A DNA stretch of 28,825 nt from Aestuariivita sp049276915. GTDB taxonomy: Bacteria; Pseudomonadota; Alphaproteobacteria; Rhodobacterales; Rhodobacteraceae. A program made the translations under genes and the position numbers. Every line of letters starts with the position of its first letter. Within the stretch, counting starts at the first letter, position 1. This document shows, piece after piece, positions 7,602 to 15,940 of this stretch. The stretch spans positions 1 to 28,825 of the forward strand of contig NZ_JBASXK010000079.1 in the NCBI RefSeq assembly GCF_049276915.1, given 5' to 3'. The notes under the pieces are model-generated. The model was not told where the DNA came from. It did no database searches and saw nothing but the letters and a program-made list of their open reading frames with translations.

Positions 7602-8348
7602 ATGCCCACTCCCGGCCCTCAGCCCGCCATGATCCTTGTGCGACCCCAGATGGGTGAAAACATTGGCGCGGCTGCGCGAGCCATGTGGAATTTCGGTCTG
7701 GATCGCATGCGCCTTGTCGATCCACGCGATGGCTGGCCCAATCCCAAAGCTGTGGTCATGGCCAGCGGGGCAGGGCGTTTGTTGGACGAAGCGGGTCTGT
7801 TCAAGACGACCGCCGAGGCGGTCAGTGATTGCTCGTATGTCTTTGCCACGACCGCACGGCAACGCGACATGACCAAACCCGTGTTCAGCCCCGAAGCCGC
7901 GATGAAACTGGCCGCCGAAAAGATCGCTGCCGGTGACAAGGTCGCGGTCCTGTTCGGCCCTGAACGCGCGGGCCTTGAAAATGACGATATCGCGCGGGCG
8001 AACGCGATTATTTCGGTCCCTGTGAACCCGGACTTCCCATCGCTCAACCTGGCGCAATGCGTGCTTCTCACCGGGTATGAATGGCGTCGCCAGACAACAG
8101 AGGTGATCCACGAAACCACCGAAATGGCGGGATCGGATTGGGCCACGGGAGAGGACATGGAAAACCTGGCGTTGCATTACGAAGAGCGCCTCACGCAGGC
8201 CGGTTTCTTTTTCCCGGAGACCAAGGCAGAGGGGATGAAACGCAATCTGCGCAATCTCTGGAGCCGGACACCGTTGACGCGTGCGGATGTGCAGATGCTG
8301 CACGGAATCCTGCGACAGATGGTCCGTTGGAAAGAGCGTGGCGACTGA
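7602..8348 (+). CDS. trmJ: tRNA (cytidine/uridine-2'-O)-methyltransferase TrmJ
   Basis: This is a 248-residue SPOUT-superfamily (TrmH-type) RNA methyltransferase, expected to 2'-O-methylate position 32 of tRNAs using S-adenosylmethionine. The three knot motifs are clear: ILVRPQMGENIGAAARAMWNFGL near the N-terminus with the conserved Asn and Arg, VAVLFGPERAGLENDDI in the middle, and VPVNPDFPSLNLAQCVLLTGYEW, which forms the trefoil-knot cofactor site. The C-terminal extension (ENLALHYEERL... RNLWSRTPLTRADVQMLHGILRQM) is typical of TrmJ. CAGGAG sits at good spacing from the ATG at 7602. It heads a plus-strand run with ctaA 69 bp downstream. Confidence 0.92.
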   Translation: MPTPGPQPAMILVRPQMGENIGAAARAMWNFGLDRMRLVDPRDGWPNPKAVVMASGAGRLLDEAGLFKTTAEAVSDCSYVFATTARQRDMTKPVFSPEAAMKLAAEKIAAGDKVAVLFGPERAGLENDDIARANAIISVPVNPDFPSLNLAQCVLLTGYEWRRQTTEVIHETTEMAGSDWATGEDMENLALHYEERLTQAGFFFPETKAEGMKRNLRNLWSRTPLTRADVQMLHGILRQMVRWKERGD

Positions 8349-8417
8349 AGCTGGACGCGGCCCCCCTGCAGACATAGGTTCTGCTCCAAGACGACAGACG
8401 AAAAAGGTCAGATAGAA

Positions 8418-9563
8418 ATGAGCGGTAAACGCAGCATTTTCGAAGAGGTCTCGGACGCCAGCCCCAAACCCGCAGCTCAGCCCGGCCTGATTGATGCAGG
8501 CAAGCAGGGGGCACGCGGTGCAATCCGCATCTGGCTGATAGTGCTGTTTGCGCTGGTGGTCGTGATGATCGCGGTCGGAGGTCTCACGCGCCTCACGGAT
8601 TCCGGCCTTTCGATTACCGAATGGCGTCCGTTGACCGGAGCAATCCCGCCGCTGACGCCTGAAGACTGGGACCGAGAGTTCGGCCTTTATCAGCAGATTG
8701 ACGAATGGCGCATTCAGAACCAGTGGATGACGCTGGCGGATTTCAAAGTGATCTATTGGTGGGAATGGGGCCACAGACAACTGGGGCGGGTGATCGGCCT
8801 TGTTTGGGCACTGGGGTTTTTCTGGTTCCTGATCCGTCGCCAGATCCCGACCGGATGGACGGGGCGATTGTTCTTCATCGGCGCTTTGGGTGGTGTGCAA
8901 GGTGGCATCGGCTGGTGGATGGTGTCGTCCGGCGTCACACAGGGCGAAGGGGCGGTCGATGTGGCGTCCTATCGGCTGGCCACTCATCTGGGTCTGGCCT
9001 TTGTGATCCTTGGCTTTATCGCCTGGTATGTATTCCTTTTGGGACGCCAGAAGCGTGACCTGATGCAGGCGCGCCGCGCGCGCGAAACCAGACAGTTCTC
9101 GCTGTCGACCGGGTTGATGCATTTCGCCTTTCTGCAGATCCTGATCGGCGCATTGGTCGCGGGTATCGACGCGGGCCGCTCGTACACGGACTGGCCGCTG
9201 ATGGGCGGGCAGGTCTTTCCCGCAAGTGCACTGGTGCTGGAACCGGTCTGGCGTAACTTCTTCGAAAGTCCCGGTCTGGTGCAGTTCATTCATCGCGTGA
9301 CGGGCTACCTGCTGCTGATCTTCGGTGTGATTGTCTGGCTCAAAGGGCGCAAATCGGCCCACGAAAAAACGCGGTTTGCGTTCAACGCGGTCATGTCCGT
9401 GTTGGCGCTTCAGATCGTGCTGGGTATTGTCACGGTGCTTTATGGTGCGCCCTGGCAGATCGCCATTGCCCATCAGGTACTTGCGGTCGCGCTTTGGGTC
9501 TTGATCCTGCGCGCGCGCTATCTCTCGGCCTATCCTGTCGCAACCTCCATCAAGGGAGCCTGA
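8418..9563 (+). CDS. ctaA: Heme A synthase (Cox15/CtaA)
   Basis: This inner-membrane enzyme oxidises the C8 methyl of heme O to give heme A for aa3-type cytochrome oxidase. The 381 residues contain eight hydrophobic segments after a cytoplasmic tail of about 35 residues. Family features are VGGLTRLTDSGLSITEWRP after the first helix, the heme-ligand histidines in WEWGHRQLGR and ATHLGLAFV, the second-half pair in FIHRVTGYLLL and IAIAHQVLAVALW, and the GRSYTDWPLMGG loop. Length and layout match alphaproteobacterial type-2 CtaA. The start at 8418 has AAGGTC slightly far upstream. Other cytochrome oxidase assembly genes (ctaB, ctaG, cox) are absent. Four bases separate it from the carboxypeptidase gene. 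Confidence 0.95.
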   Translation: MSGKRSIFEEVSDASPKPAAQPGLIDAGKQGARGAIRIWLIVLFALVVVMIAVGGLTRLTDSGLSITEWRPLTGAIPPLTPEDWDREFGLYQQIDEWRIQNQWMTLADFKVIYWWEWGHRQLGRVIGLVWALGFFWFLIRRQIPTGWTGRLFFIGALGGVQGGIGWWMVSSGVTQGEGAVDVASYRLATHLGLAFVILGFIAWYVFLLGRQKRDLMQARRARETRQFSLSTGLMHFAFLQILIGALVAGIDAGRSYTDWPLMGGQVFPASALVLEPVWRNFFESPGLVQFIHRVTGYLLLIFGVIVWLKGRKSAHEKTRFAFNAVMSVLALQIVLGIVTVLYGAPWQIAIAHQVLAVALWVLILRARYLSAYPVATSIKGA

Positions 9564-9567
9564 GCCC

Positions 9568-11037
9568 ATGCGTGCCTTTGAAGAATTGATGGCCTTCGAG
9601 CGCCAGACGCAGGCCCTCGGCCAGATCGCAGGTCGTTTGGGCTGGGATCAGGAAACCATGATGCCACGCGGCTCTGCTGAACAGCGCGGCGAAGAAATGG
9701 CGGCGATCGAAGCGGTTCTTCACGCCCGCCGGTCAGATCCCCGCGTTGGTGAGTGGTTGGAACAGGCCGCAACCGAAGGCGCAGTTGAGGAAGCTCATGT
9801 GCGCGAAATCAGGCGCGCCTATGAGCGAGCGCGCAAAGTGCCCGAAGCTCTGGCAAGCAGGCTGGCGCGGGTTACCTCGGAGGCGCAGGGCAAATGGGCG
9901 TCTGCGCGCGCGGATGAGGATTGGGAGGCCTTTGCGCCGGTTCTGGAAGAGGTCGTTGCCCTCAAGCGCGAGGAAGGCGCGGCGCTTGCAGAGGGTGGCG
10001 ACATCTATGACGCGATGTTGCAGGACTATGAACCCGGCACCACTGCCGCAGAGATTTCGGCGATCTTTGATGCGATGCGTCCGCGCCTTGTGGCGCTGCG
10101 CGCCGCAATCCTTGATCAACCCGAACCCAAGGGCATCGTGGGAACCTTTCCGGCGGGCAAACAGATGAAGCTGACACGGCAATTGGCCCGTGCCTTTGGC
10201 TATGACATGGCCCGGGGCCGTGTGGACAAGGCGGTTCATCCGTTCAGTTCAGGCTCGGGGATGGATGTGCGCATTACAACGCGCACCAATGAACAAGATC
10301 CGTTCAACTGCCTCTACTCGACCATCCATGAAGTCGGGCACGCCGCCTATGAGCAAAACATCGACCCGGCCTATCTGCTCACTCCGCTGGGACGGGGTGT
10401 GTCGATGGGGGTGCATGAAAGCCAGAGCCGGATCTATGAAAATCAGATCGGGCGCAGCGCGGCCTTCACCGGCTATCTTTATGAACAGATGACAGCGATT
10501 TTCGGCTCGATCAGCGTCGAGAACGCCCGGGAATTCTATTCCGCCGTGAACTGCGTGCGACGGGGATACATCCGCACCGAAGCCGATGAAGTGCAGTACA
10601 ATCTCCACATCATGCTACGGTTTGATCTGGAACGCGCCTTGATGGCGGGGGATCTGCAGGTCGGCGATCTGGAGACAGCCTGGAATGATCGCTTTGAGGC
10701 TGATTTTGGCTATCGTGTCGACATGCCGTCCAACGGCGTGTTGCAGGATGTGCACTGGTCCGTCGGGCTGTTTGGGTATTTTCCGACCTATTCACTGGGC
10801 AACGTCTATGCCGGGTGTCTGCATCAGGCCATGTGTGCGGCCCTTCCCGATCTGGACGCTCAATTGGCCCAGGGCGTGACCGAAACCGCGACAGGCTGGC
10901 TGCGCGTCAACCTGCAACGTCACGGCGGCCTGTACGCCCCCCGCGAGATCATCGAGACTGCCTCGGGTATCGCCCCATCCGAAGGGCCTTTGCTGGACTA
11001 TCTCGAAGCCAAGTTTACCGACCTTTATAATCTCTGA
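9568..11037 (+). CDS. M32-family metallocarboxypeptidase
   Basis: This cytoplasmic zinc carboxypeptidase of 489 residues is expected to remove C-terminal residues from peptides. The HEVGH motif at 254-258 gives two metal histidines and the catalytic Glu255. HESQSR at 283-288 supplies the third ligand, Glu284, at the spacing of the Pyrococcus enzyme. The substrate-site motifs DVRITTRTNE and IRTEADEVQYNLHIMLRFDLE are intact, and the length is standard. GGGAG overlapping the end of ctaA serves the ATG at 9568, so the genes are probably cotranscribed. A physiological link to heme A synthesis is not evident. Confidence 0.95.
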   Translation: MRAFEELMAFERQTQALGQIAGRLGWDQETMMPRGSAEQRGEEMAAIEAVLHARRSDPRVGEWLEQAATEGAVEEAHVREIRRAYERARKVPEALASRLARVTSEAQGKWASARADEDWEAFAPVLEEVVALKREEGAALAEGGDIYDAMLQDYEPGTTAAEISAIFDAMRPRLVALRAAILDQPEPKGIVGTFPAGKQMKLTRQLARAFGYDMARGRVDKAVHPFSSGSGMDVRITTRTNEQDPFNCLYSTIHEVGHAAYEQNIDPAYLLTPLGRGVSMGVHESQSRIYENQIGRSAAFTGYLYEQMTAIFGSISVENAREFYSAVNCVRRGYIRTEADEVQYNLHIMLRFDLERALMAGDLQVGDLETAWNDRFEADFGYRVDMPSNGVLQDVHWSVGLFGYFPTYSLGNVYAGCLHQAMCAALPDLDAQLAQGVTETATGWLRVNLQRHGGLYAPREIIETASGIAPSEGPLLDYLEAKFTDLYNL

Positions 11038-11044
11038 AAGCGCT

Positions 11045-11464
11045 ATGGAAATTCCGTTCAAAACAACCCGCATGCTTAACTTTGGTGATTGCGACATTTC
11101 GGGCACCGCCTATTTCCCGAGCTATCTCAATATTCTCAACGGCGTGAACGAAGAGTTCTGGCTTCATCTTGGTTGGCCTTGGCACAAGATCATATGGGAA
11201 GAGCGCTGGGGCACACCCACGGTGCATATTTCGTCGGACTTCTCGAGCCCGTCATTCTTTGGTGAAGAGCTTGAGTTTGCCGTTACTGTCATCAAGGTCG
11301 GCCGTTCTTCGGTAACGCTGCGCCATGACATCAGTTGCAAGGGCGAGAAACGCTGGGGCAGCACCCAGGTGCTTGCCGCGTCGGATCTGGACAAGCACAC
11401 GTCGATCCCGTGGCCCGATGACGTCAAAGCGGCGCTGGAAGCCCTGATCGCCGAAAGCCCCTGA
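11045..11464 (+). CDS. Acyl-CoA thioesterase, 4HBT (hot-dog) family
   Basis: This 139-residue hot-dog-fold thioesterase hydrolyses an acyl- or aroyl-CoA. The active-site segment is NFGDCDISGTAYFPSYL, with Asp17 in the position of the catalytic aspartate of 4-hydroxybenzoyl-CoA thioesterase. The central strands (VHISSDFSSPSFFGEELEF) and VGRSSVTLRHDI complete the fold. Its substrate is unknown. It starts seven bases after the M32 gene with only a weak ribosome site, so translation may be coupled. A small hairpin over its stop codon may end the trmJ-ctaA-M32-thioesterase run. Confidence 0.88.
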   Translation: MEIPFKTTRMLNFGDCDISGTAYFPSYLNILNGVNEEFWLHLGWPWHKIIWEERWGTPTVHISSDFSSPSFFGEELEFAVTVIKVGRSSVTLRHDISCKGEKRWGSTQVLAASDLDKHTSIPWPDDVKAALEALIAESP

Positions 11465-11550
11465 TTTCAGGGTTCTTGCGAGGTTTTGCCCCGCGCGCGG
11501 GCCATGGCTGACCCAAAGAAGCAGGGCCTTGCCCCGATACGCCTTGGGTC
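11459..11550. terminator. Paired inverted repeats between convergent genes
   Basis: CCCTGA (11459-11464) and TCAGGG (11467-11472) form a tight hairpin over the thioesterase stop codon, followed by TTCTT. Further on, GACCCAA (11510-11516) pairs with TTGGGTC (11544-11550) around a GC-rich centre. They lie in the 134-bp gap to the end of gyrA and could end transcription from both sides. Neither has a clean T-tract. Confidence 0.35.
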
Positions 11551-11598
11551 TTGAACACGGTTGACAGATCTTGGCGAACGTATCGCCTCAATAGACCC

Positions 11599-14340
11599 TT
11601 ACGCTTCAGCTTCGTCTTCTTCGCCCTGATCTGCGATCCATGCGACGCTCACCACCTCTTCACCTTTTCCGGTGTTGAACACCTTGACGCCGCCCGCACT
11701 GCGCGAGCGGAACGAAATGCCTTCGACGGGTACTCGGATCGACTGGCCCTTGGATGTGGCGAGCATGATCTGATCATCCATTTCGACAGGGAAGGATGCA
11801 ACCAATGCGCCGCCGCGCATGGCCTTGTCCATTGCCGTCACACCCATGCCGCCGCGTCCGCGCAGAGGATAGTCATGCGACGAACTGAGCTTGCCCGCAC
11901 CCCCTGAAGTGATCGTCAGGATCAGGTTTTCCGCCGCCGACATCTCGGCATAGCGCTCCTGAGGCAGTTGGGTGTTGGCGTCGCCCTCTTCTTCATCGGA
12001 CATCTCGGCATCATCGGCCAGACCGGCCATCGCGCGGCGCATCTTGAGATAGGCGGCGCGTTCATCCGATGTGGCTTCGAAATGGCGGATGATGGACATC
12101 GACACGACCTTGTCCTGGCCGCTCAGGCGGATACCACGCACACCAACCGAAGCGCGCGAGTTGAAGACCCGCACATCGGTGGCGCGGAAGCGGATCGCGC
12201 GTCCTGAACTGGTGACCAGCATGACATCATCATCGTTGGATGCGATGCGGGCGTTGATAAGCGTGGTGTCTGCATGTTCGTCTTCGAACTTCATCGCGAT
12301 CTTGCCGTTGCGCATCACATTGGTGAAATCACTGAGCTTGTTGCGTCGCACTGTGCCTGCCGAAGTGGCAAAGACCACCTGAAGGTCGTCCCAGTCTTTC
12401 TCGTCGCGATCCACCGGCATGATGGCCGCAATCGACACGCCCTGCGGGATCGGCAGGATGTTCACGATCGCCTTGCCCTTTGAGGTGCGTCCCCCTTGGG
12501 GCAGGCGCCATGTCTTCAGCTTGTAGACCATCCCGTCGGTGGTGAAGAACAGCAGCTGCGTATGGGTGTTGGCCACGAAGAGCGTTGTGACCACGTCCTC
12601 TTCCTTGGTGGCCATGCCCGACAGCCCCTTGCCACCGCGTTTTTGCGAGCGGAAATCAGAGAGCGCGGTGCGTTTGATATAGCCACCTGACGTGACCGTC
12701 ACGACCATGTCTTCGCGCTCGATCAGGTCTTCGTCTTCCATGTCTCCCGACCAGTCGACGATTTCGGTGCGGCGCGGGACGGCGAACTGATCGCGTACTT
12801 CTTTCAGCTCATCGGAAATGATGCCCATGATCCGCTCACGCGAGCCAAGAATTTCAAGGTATTCCTTGATCTTTCCGGCAAGTTCCTCGAGTTCGTCAGT
12901 GACTTCCTTCACACCCAGTTGCGTGAGGCGCTGAAGGCGCAGATCAAGGATCGCGCGCGCCTGAATCTCGGACAGGTTATAGGTGCCGTCATCATTCACT
13001 GGGTGCAGCGGATCGTCGATCAGCTTGAGATATTCAAGGATATCCACCGCGGGCCAGCGCCGCGTCATGAGTTTGTGGCGTGCTTCGGCAGCGTCGGCGG
13101 AAGATCGGATCGTGGCGACGACCTCATCCACATTCGACACTGCCGCGGCCAGTCCGCACAGAACATGAGAGCGTTCGCGCGCCTTGCGCAGTTCAAAGGC
13201 GGTGCGCCGGGCGACGACGTCTTCACGGAAATCGACAAAGGCCGTCAGGAAGCCGCGCAGCGTCAGTTGCTCGGGCCGCCCGCCATTCAGCGCCAACATG
13301 TTGCAGCCGAAATAGGTCTGCATCGGTGTAAAGCGGAAAAGCTGGTTGAGCACCACCTCGGCAGTGGCGTCGCGTTTCAGTTCGACAACAACGCGCACGC
13401 CGTCGCGGTCGGATTGGTCCTCGACATTCGAAATGCCGTCTATGCGCTTTTCGCGCACGGCATCGGCGATCTTTTCAATCATCGCCGCCTTGTTCACCTG
13501 ATAGGGGATCTCATCGATGATGATCGCATAGCGATCCTTGCGAATTTCTTCGATCCGCGTTTTCGAGCGTACAATGACGCTGCCGCGACCCTCGATATAG
13601 GCTTTGCGCGCGCCCGAGCGTCCAAGCATGATGCCGCCTGTGGGGAAATCGGGCCCCGGGACATATTCGATCAGATCTTCCGAGCTCAGATCCGGATTGT
13701 CGATCAGGGCAAGCGTGGCGTCAACGATTTCACCCAGGTTATGGGGCGGGATATTGGTCGCCATGCCGACAGCGATCCCGCCAGCCCCATTGACCAGCAT
13801 GTTTGGAAAACGCGCCGGCAGAACGGTGGGTTCGCGATCCTTGCCATCATAGTTGTCCTGAAAATCGACAGTGTCCTTGTCGATATCGGCGAGGATATAG
13901 GCAGCAGGCTTGTCCATGCGCACTTCGGTGTAGCGCATGGCGGCGGGGTTATCGCCATCCATGGAGCCAAAATTGCCCTGACCATCCAGAAGCGGCAGGG
14001 ACATCGAAAAGTCCTGCGCCATGCGAGCCAGAGCGTCATAGATCGCGCTGTCGCCATGCGGGTGATACTTGCCCATGACATCGCCCACGGGGCGCGCGGA
14101 CTTGCGGTAGGGCTTGTCATGCGTGTTGCCCACTTCGGACATCGCGTAAAGGATGCGCCGATGCACCGGTTTCAAACCGTCGCGCAGATCAGGTATCGCG
14201 CGGCTGACAATGACCGACATCGCATAGTCCAGATAGGAGGTGCGCATCTCTTGTTCGATCGAGATGCTGGGCCCACTATAGACGGGCCGTTCTGGCGGCG
14301 TTTGTTCTTCGTTTTCAGGGGTTTGCGGCGTATCGCTCAA
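11599..14340 (-). CDS. gyrA: DNA gyrase subunit A
   Basis: This 913-residue subunit of the type IIA topoisomerase breaks and rejoins DNA and wraps it to add negative supercoils. The catalytic tyrosine is Tyr137 in AAMRYTEVRM. The quinolone-resistance region YHPHGDSAIYDALARMAQ carries the sensitive-type residues Ser98 and Asp102 (E. coli 83 and 87). The GyrA box QKRGGKG in the C-terminal domain marks it as gyrase and not ParC, followed by beta-pinwheel repeats. A 15-residue extension precedes the E. coli-like start, and an acidic insert (AEMSDEEEGDANTQ) and acidic tail (DQGEEDEAEA) are present. It is alone on its strand, and gyrB is not nearby. Confidence 0.98.
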   Translation of the reverse strand: MSDTPQTPENEEQTPPERPVYSGPSISIEQEMRTSYLDYAMSVIVSRAIPDLRDGLKPVHRRILYAMSEVGNTHDKPYRKSARPVGDVMGKYHPHGDSAIYDALARMAQDFSMSLPLLDGQGNFGSMDGDNPAAMRYTEVRMDKPAAYILADIDKDTVDFQDNYDGKDREPTVLPARFPNMLVNGAGGIAVGMATNIPPHNLGEIVDATLALIDNPDLSSEDLIEYVPGPDFPTGGIMLGRSGARKAYIEGRGSVIVRSKTRIEEIRKDRYAIIIDEIPYQVNKAAMIEKIADAVREKRIDGISNVEDQSDRDGVRVVVELKRDATAEVVLNQLFRFTPMQTYFGCNMLALNGGRPEQLTLRGFLTAFVDFREDVVARRTAFELRKARERSHVLCGLAAAVSNVDEVVATIRSSADAAEARHKLMTRRWPAVDILEYLKLIDDPLHPVNDDGTYNLSEIQARAILDLRLQRLTQLGVKEVTDELEELAGKIKEYLEILGSRERIMGIISDELKEVRDQFAVPRRTEIVDWSGDMEDEDLIEREDMVVTVTSGGYIKRTALSDFRSQKRGGKGLSGMATKEEDVVTTLFVANTHTQLLFFTTDGMVYKLKTWRLPQGGRTSKGKAIVNILPIPQGVSIAAIMPVDRDEKDWDDLQVVFATSAGTVRRNKLSDFTNVMRNGKIAMKFEDEHADTTLINARIASNDDDVMLVTSSGRAIRFRATDVRVFNSRASVGVRGIRLSGQDKVVSMSIIRHFEATSDERAAYLKMRRAMAGLADDAEMSDEEEGDANTQLPQERYAEMSAAENLILTITSGGAGKLSSSHDYPLRGRGGMGVTAMDKAMRGGALVASFPVEMDDQIMLATSKGQSIRVPVEGISFRSRSAGGVKVFNTGKGEEVVSVAWIADQGEEDEAEA

Positions 14341-14534
14341 CGGTCAGGCCCAATCTTTTGGAGGGGTCTATATCTTGTGGCTGTACTCTATCAGAACCCG
14401 CATATCAGGTGCAATGCCTGTGGTGGAATGGGTTTAGCAGCCAGTGTGCATCTTTGCTAATACACTGTTTTTGTTGAAAACTTCATTTCTTGCGGAAATC
14501 ATGAAGATATCGAGTCGCAAAAACAGGGTGATAC

Positions 14535-14801
14535 ATGATGAATGAGACCGAACTGATGCTGAAGGGATATGGGCTGACAACGGCGGAAATGTTCTACCGC
14601 ATGCCCGATTACACGCATGTGCTGAACACCTTCATCTGGCAGGACTATGACCTGGCCCCCGACCATCCGAGGCTGTTCAAGTTTATCGAGTTCTGGCGGG
14701 ACGAGATCGAAGGCCCGCTGCACTCGGTGCGGTTTACCCATCGCAAGCTGATCTCACCCGGTGAATGGCAGAACGTCGTGGGGGAATTCACGCTACATTG
14801 A
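14535..14801 (+). CDS. usg: Usg family protein
   Basis: The 88-residue protein matches my memory of the Usg-like family of alphaproteobacteria: LKGYGLTTAEMFYRMPDYTHVLNTFIWQDYDLAPDHPRLFKFIEFW, then EGPLHSVRFTHRKLISPGEW. It is soluble, rich in aromatic residues and of unknown function. The length is normal. Two ATG codons stand in tandem at 14535 and 14538, with AGGGTGA upstream. The 194 bases between gyrA and this gene are a divergent promoter region with no clear motif. It converges on the radical SAM gene with a 33-bp gap. Confidence 0.85.
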   Translation: MMNETELMLKGYGLTTAEMFYRMPDYTHVLNTFIWQDYDLAPDHPRLFKFIEFWRDEIEGPLHSVRFTHRKLISPGEWQNVVGEFTLH

Positions 14802-14834
14802 TCTGAACAGCCCGTATGCGCTGCCCCGGGGGGC

Positions 14835-15806
14835 TCAGCCAGAACAGCTTGCCCCGCCCAGCACGCAGAATTTCGCGCAATGGGGATGGTTTAATGCCAC
14901 ATCGCGTTCGGCCTCTTGCAACGTGGTCCCCAGCTCGAATTGTGCATCATAAGGCAGCAATGTGCACGCAACGACAGCAGGCTTGTCCGCGCCCTTGCGT
15001 TTGATCACCATCCGCGAGGATGCACACATGACCGCTGACGGCGAGATGTCCAGAATGCCCCAGCAGGCGGTGGTGATTTCCGGCACTTCGACGGATTCAT
15101 CCATCTCGGGGAAGATCACCGTTTCCGCGGGGTTATGTGCATCAATGGCAAAGCCATGACGGCGAAAGAGGGCGTCAAACCCGGTGCGCGCCTCGGGTTC
15201 ACTTTCGTGCCACATGCTACGACCGGCAACCGCCATCTTGAAGCCGTTGTCGCGCAGCCATTCCATGCCCGTGATCGTCTTGGCGAAACTGCCCACACCG
15301 CGCTCGGTGTCGTGATGCAAGGCCAAGTGATGATCGACCGAGATGCGCAAAGTCAGTTTGTCACCAAACCGTGCCTGCAATTCCAATAGTCCGGCCCGCA
15401 TCGCTTTGCGCATCATGGGGCGCATGGCATTGGTCAGGATCAGCACCTCATAACCACGTTCCAGGCAGGCGCGTGTCATGGCGATGATGTCCTGGTTCAT
15501 GAAGGGCTCGCCACCGGTAAACCCGATCTCGCTCACACCCCATCCGCGATCCTCGAGCTGATCCAGGAAATCAATGACCTCGGCTTCGCTCAGATAGACC
15601 AAGGCGTCGTTGGTGGGGCTGGACTCGATATAGCAATTCACGCATTCGATATTGCACAATGTGCCCGTGTTGAACCAAAGGGTCTGCGGGTTGCTCAGGC
15701 TGACCTGCGCACGTGCCTGGCCGTCTGCGGTCAGGGCCGGGTTCTGAAACTTGCCAATATTGGCGCGGCCTGCATCTTTCATGGAATTGTGATACTCTCG
15801 CGACAT
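14835..15806 (-). CDS. Radical SAM protein with extra C-terminal cysteines
   Basis: This enzyme of up to 323 residues should bind a 4Fe-4S cluster and cleave S-adenosylmethionine to make a radical. The cluster motif CxxxCxxC is Cys51, Cys55 and Cys58. FTGGEPF with TGGE at 97-100 is the SAM-binding glycine motif, and LTNAMRPM and LRISVDHH give later strands. Six more cysteines follow: 248, 261, 281, 310, 314 and 321, the last three as CAKFCVLGGASC at the extreme C-terminus. This resembles the SPASM/twitch pattern that binds auxiliary clusters, though the spacing is not one I can name. The substrate is unknown; no small peptide substrate is beside it. The start may be the ATG at 15782 (MKDAGRAN), as neither start has a good ribosome site. 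Confidence 0.85.
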   Translation of the reverse strand: MSREYHNSMKDAGRANIGKFQNPALTADGQARAQVSLSNPQTLWFNTGTLCNIECVNCYIESSPTNDALVYLSEAEVIDFLDQLEDRGWGVSEIGFTGGEPFMNQDIIAMTRACLERGYEVLILTNAMRPMMRKAMRAGLLELQARFGDKLTLRISVDHHLALHHDTERGVGSFAKTITGMEWLRDNGFKMAVAGRSMWHESEPEARTGFDALFRRHGFAIDAHNPAETVIFPEMDESVEVPEITTACWGILDISPSAVMCASSRMVIKRKGADKPAVVACTLLPYDAQFELGTTLQEAERDVALNHPHCAKFCVLGGASCSG

Positions 15807-15828
15807 GTGTCAGGACAATTCGTTCTGA

Positions 15829-15848
15829 CCGGTCTTAAATCAGACCGG
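15829..15848. promoter_or_regulatory. Perfect inverted repeat in the radical SAM/zwf spacer
   Basis: CCGGTCT (15829-15835) and AGACCGG (15842-15848) form a 7-bp perfect repeat around TAAATC. It lies 22 bp from the radical SAM start and about 92 bp from zwf. A TTGACA hexamer at 15878-15883 lies further toward zwf, though I see no matching -10. An operator is plausible; no regulator is identified. Confidence 0.4.
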
Positions 15849-15900
15849 AGCCTCGGGGAAAAGCCGGCTCAGCCGCTTTGACACAGTTGTGAAGCGCGGC

Positions 15901-15915
15901 CAGCCTGTTAGGCTG
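15901..15915 (+). promoter_or_regulatory. Small hairpin in the zwf leader
   Basis: CAGCCT and AGGCTG form a perfect 6-bp stem around GTT, 25 bp before the zwf start codon and followed by TCTTCAGTTTG. It could affect zwf translation or mark an operator half. Evidence is the repeat alone. Confidence 0.25.
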
Positions 15916-15940
15916 TCTTCAGTTTGTCCAAAGGCCTGCC

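Noticed and set aside
7584..9569. Long minus-strand frame (661 codons)
   Set aside because: It is antisense to trmJ and ctaA, both clearly recognised, and has no recognisable domain.
13930..14050. Possible quinolone-resistance changes in gyrA
   Set aside because: Residues 98 and 102 are the sensitive-type Ser and Asp.
12919..14460. Long plus-strand frame (513 codons)
   Set aside because: It is a mirror of gyrA, with composition typical of the antisense of a GC-rich gene.
14341..14534. Possible RNA gene in the gyrA-usg spacer
   Set aside because: No tRNA-like arms or long stems are seen; the TTGAAA at 14474 has no matching -10.
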